Part shown: piece by piece, positions 60,071-64,000 of the stretch
Layout: each line of letters begins with the position of its first letter
Numbering within the stretch: position 1 is the stretch's first letter
Assembly: GCA_947579605.1 (NCBI GenBank)
Contig: OX388309.1
Span: forward strand, 18,360,713-18,424,712
Direction of reading: 5' to 3'
Origin: Athripsodes cinereus
Lineage: Eukaryota > Arthropoda > Insecta > Trichoptera > Leptoceridae
DNA: 64,000 bases
Program-made: the position numbers and the translations under genes
The notes under the pieces: model-generated
The model's database searches: none
Told to the model about the DNA's origin: nothing
Seen by the model: the letters and a program-made list of their open reading frames with translations, nothing else

Positions 60071-61014
60071 ATATTACATATTATTATATATTACATACCG
60101 GGTGATATTACATATTTCGTGAAATTGGTCTACTATAACATATTGATCAAAGTGACCAAGTAAATAGTAACCAAGATGATCATTCATGTCATCCACATAA
60201 ACTAATTTAGTATCGTGTTCTGTGTACTATCTATATCTATAGCATAATGTAGGTACCTATTATGTATACTGTACTATGTTGTTTGATTGTTTTGTATCGT
60301 GATCATGGGAAGCATTTCGATTATTGCTTATGGTTTATTTGTAATATTGTTTGGTCGAAGTTTATCTCATTTGATTGGATTTTATTACAATTACAATCCC
60401 CCTTTTGTTCCCTACGCGTGTGAACCTAATAAAATATTCTACTGTTTACTTATTTAATAGGTGTATTATACTGACGGAGACGCGTATTTCGTGAATATTG
60501 GATCTGATTTTAATTACATAATGTTAGGACGCCGTCCATAGGTCAGTATAATCATGAGGAGGCTATTTAGATATGTAATCATATTACTATATAATTTATT
60601 TATTTCACAATCCACGGCGTGAGCCTTTTACATGTTCAAGAATAAACAATACACAAATCAAATATCTCATTCACAACACAGTTGGAAAACAAGAATTAAC
60701 AAAACACAAAAGGGAATCATTTCATAACAATAATAATTGTAATTGTATTAATTGTAATTAGTCAAATCATAAAATATTGGAGTGTCAGTACAGAATGTCT
60801 ATGAAATGTTTAGTAATTAATATGTCAAGAATTAAAATTGCAATAATGTAGGAGATGTCATGTAGATAGAAGAAAAAATCTTATCTAAAGGAAATGATAC
60901 ATAAGAATCTAAATGTCATAAGAATTAATGTCATAAATAGTTAAAATGTCAAAATGTCTGTAATGATTTAAAATGTCAATAAATTAAATAATTATTTATT
61001 ATGGTGCAGCTACT

Positions 61015-61085
61015 ACAACTACTGCAACTGTACGGCATATTCCACAAAAGGGGTAGCAAGCAGACCAGCCGCATATAATGTTATG
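61015..61085 (-). mobile_element. TAG-tailed SINE 3' fragment
   Basis: CTACTGCAACTGTACGGCATA, CCACAAAAGGGGTAGCAAGC and AGACCAGCCGCATATAA. Confidence 0.6.
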
Positions 61086-61919
61086 CTGAAGCAATCGTAT
61101 TATTTTTAAATTATGTATTATAGTTAATAATAATTATATTATGTATCTACTTTGTTTTATTTAATTCCGCAGTTTTAAAAACCACAAATCATCCTTTTGT
61201 TGATGTCTACTATAATAGCTGATGCTGAATATTCAGTCAAGTATTAATTTAATAAGTAATTCATATCAATAATGTTATACTGTAGTGATAATGGTTCCGT
61301 CACAATAATAAAATGCACACAATGCAACTGCGCTTGATAAAGACCATTTGTAATTTTTTATCAATAAAATAAGAGTAATGTGTTATTATTAGTTGTTGTT
61401 TATGTGTATTCAAAAATAATAATGGTATTTATTACCTATACAGTATTGGGAATGTCATTCAGGTTATCAACTTACATGCTATACCTACCTATAGGTAAAT
61501 TATAAAATCATAAATGCATTTGTCCGCCATATGTTTGTTTGATTTTTAAATGTCATGTTGAGAAAGGCATTGTGATGTATTATTCAATTTGAAAGATAAA
61601 ATATCAATACAAGCAGTTTATAGATAGCTTTTTATTATTTTTATTAATATTAACTTGTTGAGTAAGACTGTTATAGTAAACATTATTCAAATATAATATT
61701 TAATTAGTTTTAACTTGTTATCTTTTCAAAATGCAATCCAATGTGTGTTAATAATCTCGTTAAGATACCAACAGTAATTTGGGCTTCGCAGCGATTTGTT
61801 TATTGACCGTCAAACCGATAATTCAAGTTCAAAATATCAAAATAACTTTCGTGTTATTTTGTAGAATCGGACTTTTCATTTGAGATATCAAAATGATTAT
61901 AGTTTGGGTAGGAGTCTGA

Positions 61920-61995
61920 TATTGAGGTAATCAGTTGGCAGGTGATGGAGTCTGAGATTTTCAGTCAGGAAATCTATGGTTCAAATTCTCACTAT
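61920..61995 (+). other. tRNA-like sequence, possible SINE head
   Basis: AATCAGTTGGCAGG resembles an A-box, and GGTTCAAATTC (61979-61989) is a near-canonical B-box at tRNA-like spacing. No acceptor-stem pairing, so not a functional tRNA. Confidence 0.4.
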
Positions 61996-61999
61996 ATTA

Positions 62000-63130
62000 A
62001 TTTACTTTGCCTTTACATTAATAAGGGTAGCCAGTACAGACAAATTTGATATAATTTATGATGATTTATCAAGTTTCACTGAAGCACATAATATGCTTTA
62101 TCTTACAGAAGTTGTTACATGTTTGCTCTCCGTATAACAGTAAGAAAATATGAATACTTCCATATCAATCCTATATGTTGGTTTACACGTTGTTTTTACT
62201 TTTTATACATCTTCTTTACCGTTGTGAGTTGTGACACCTTCTGTGTTATAACTTATCTCGTCTTCACATAAAACTAATACTGATGTATTCTCTCTGATAA
62301 TATGTAGGTAGGTACTTGATATCAAATGTTCAAACTGCGTTATCAGTAATACGTCGTGTGATGCGTTAGTCAAATATTATATATTCATTCGTGGGAATTG
62401 TGGAAAAAACACATCATTAATCCTTTGTCATGGACCAATTACACATATTTTTGAAATAATATAGCAACAATTTACTAAATAATATTCTACCAATTCAATC
62501 GATTTAAGTAATTATTATTATGTCATTCACGTGATTGAGGCTAGTAATATTGTGTATTTGTTTTATCAACGACACAAAAAATGTGTCCCCAGTGAATGAA
62601 ACGATCATCACAAAGAGCCAATCTGTCTGGAAGTATTATTTAATGATTATTATTTCAATGTTCTGCTATGTATTTATGTGTTCACGTCACATTTATTAGA
62701 TAATAACAATATTATTAGAATGTGGCAAGATTTAGGTACAGACATACGTACGTGAAAGTTCAATGTTAAATTCTAATAGACCAGACACTCATCTTTAATA
62801 TATGAGTTCATTGAATGAATTCAGAAAGTGTTCTTTCTGGTTCCAACCAGATCAGTGTATGCTATTACTATGCAGTCATGCCCACAGACAATGTACCCGT
62901 TGAAATTATCATCTGCTTTTATCGTTGACTATTCTGTATAAATATGTACCTATGTATATTTTTTAAGATGCCAATATGACATACCCTTTTTTTTAATTAT
63001 TGAGGTATTGTTTATATATTTTGCAAGTACCTTATTTGATTGGATGTGAAATATATATTATTTATCTATATAATTTTGAAATATTTTTTTTTATAGATGT
63101 TTAAACTTCTGCCTTTAGATATTTTCAATT
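62000..63130. other. No gene recognised
   Basis: AT-rich low-complexity sequence. Confidence 0.4.
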
Positions 63131-63137
63131 TATCTAT

Positions 63138-63205
63138 CTAAATCATTACGGCACCTCCAAAAATGAGGTAGATAGTGGGCTAACTTCATATAATTATCGT
63201 GCTGA
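63138..63205 (-). mobile_element. TAG-tailed SINE 3' fragment, very degenerate
   Basis: AATCATTACGGCACCTCCAA, AATGAGGTAGATAGTGGGC and TAACTTCATATAA follow the consensus order with many changes. Confidence 0.3.
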
Positions 63206-63671
63206 TCGTATTTTCAGTACAAATGTGTCGGTATTTAGAGAATTAGTTATCGTTTGATAATTTGTGTGTTGTCAGTGCACATCCTTTTATTGAAGCTCGC
63301 CCTTTTTATGTGATGATAACTCGCAGCAATCATCGCTCAATGACCGACTATACGAGTATAGTACTTAGTGATAATTATTAGGTACTGCAACCATTACAAG
63401 TCGTCGTGTAGGTTCTTTTTTAATCAAATAGCGTCATCCTGTGTCCCCCTGGATGTAAAATCAGCACGCGATCATCACAATATAATACTTATAGGTATCT
63501 ACAATTTCTGTAGATTACGAAATACAGTATATAGATACGCTTGTGTGGAATTATTGTTGGGGCTTTCCAGAATATCCTTTGTGAATGAATGAACAGTAGT
63601 GGGAGCGAAATTTGATTGATATTCCATCAAAACACGTTCCATATTCTTTCACCATTGAGTTTTCCCCCTTA

Positions 63672-63770
63672 TTTAGGGTTGCCAGATGGTATCCAAAAGG
63701 AGGACATGGCCTCCTTTTTTATGTTTTGTCCTCCCGTCCTCCCTTACCTACTGTAAGTCCTCCTTTTTGC
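63672..63770. repeat. GGTTGCCAGATGG / AGGAGGACA repeat
   Basis: AGGGTTGCCAGATGG followed by four alternating AGGAGGAC/GTCCTCC blocks (63700-63760). It looks like the end of a dispersed DNA element running toward the window edge. The other end is not in view. Confidence 0.3.
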
Positions 63771-64000
63771 TAAACATCGAGTTCTGCGAGTTTTATTTTT
63801 GTATAAGCGCACATAACGCAAATGTGGAAAGAGTTCTCTGATTAATTCTCAGTGGAACAAAGAGAGGAATAGACTAAGGGCCAATATTATAAATGTCCGT
63901 TAGCTCGAGTTATTTTAATATGGTGCAAAATTTGATATAACTACTCGTTTTTCAGCATTATAAACATCCGTTGATATTATTTCAGTAAAATGTTACCATT

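Noticed and set aside
63105..63140. Alternative gene B exon 2 after CTGCCTTTAG (63107-63116)
   Set aside because: Good acceptor, but it yields DIFNLSI-stop, lacking the aromatic pair and basic residues of a PIP degron.

Overview
This is a eukaryotic window, almost certainly from an insect. It is AT-rich, and its single-copy genes are spread over introns of several to 25 kb. It is packed with dead non-LTR retrotransposon (LINE) tails, SINEs and small DNA transposons, and has recurrent TAGGTACCTAC-type low complexity. There are no operons, Shine-Dalgarno sites or CRISPR arrays. The species cannot be named from the sequence; the repeat flavour would suit Hemiptera or Lepidoptera.

The only host genes I can support are two Cip/Kip cyclin-dependent-kinase inhibitor genes in tandem on the + strand. 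Gene A has exon 1 at 18344-18791 and exon 2 at 44052-44110, giving a complete 168-residue reading frame across a 25.3 kb intron. Gene B starts at 49281, has a long first exon to 49860, and has a plausible but imperfect second exon at 55881. Both first exons end in the same phase inside the same motif: the QSQVT or QSRIT half of a PCNA-binding PIP degron. In gene A the second exon supplies DYWRSRK and completes it. Gene B keeps a full cyclin/CDK inhibitory domain; gene A keeps only its cyclin-binding half. E2F-type TTTCCCGC sites lie upstream of both. The picture is a tandem duplication of a dacapo/p27-like inhibitor in which the copies have diverged.

Upstream of gene A (13878-16527) is a near-perfect pogo/Tigger-type DNA transposon. 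It has 24/25-matching terminal inverted repeats, a TA target duplication, an intact 612-residue transposase with a C-terminal PHD-like finger, and a 5'UTR intron. It looks young and possibly active.

The rest is repeat archaeology. About a dozen LINE C-terminal fragments come from at least four families. A roughly 250-bp SINE has several full-length copies with target duplications, and its 3' tail matches that of one LINE family. Two hAT-type MITEs sit back to back in one 8-bp target. A 57-bp minisatellite is interrupted by a SINE. There is also a hammerhead-ribozyme motif of Penelope type, a covarying hairpin in another retroelement tail, fold-back elements, a tRNA-derived SINE family and tRNA-like relics. 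Regions 1-2.4 kb, 31.5-33.5 kb and most of 55.9-64 kb hold nothing I can name.
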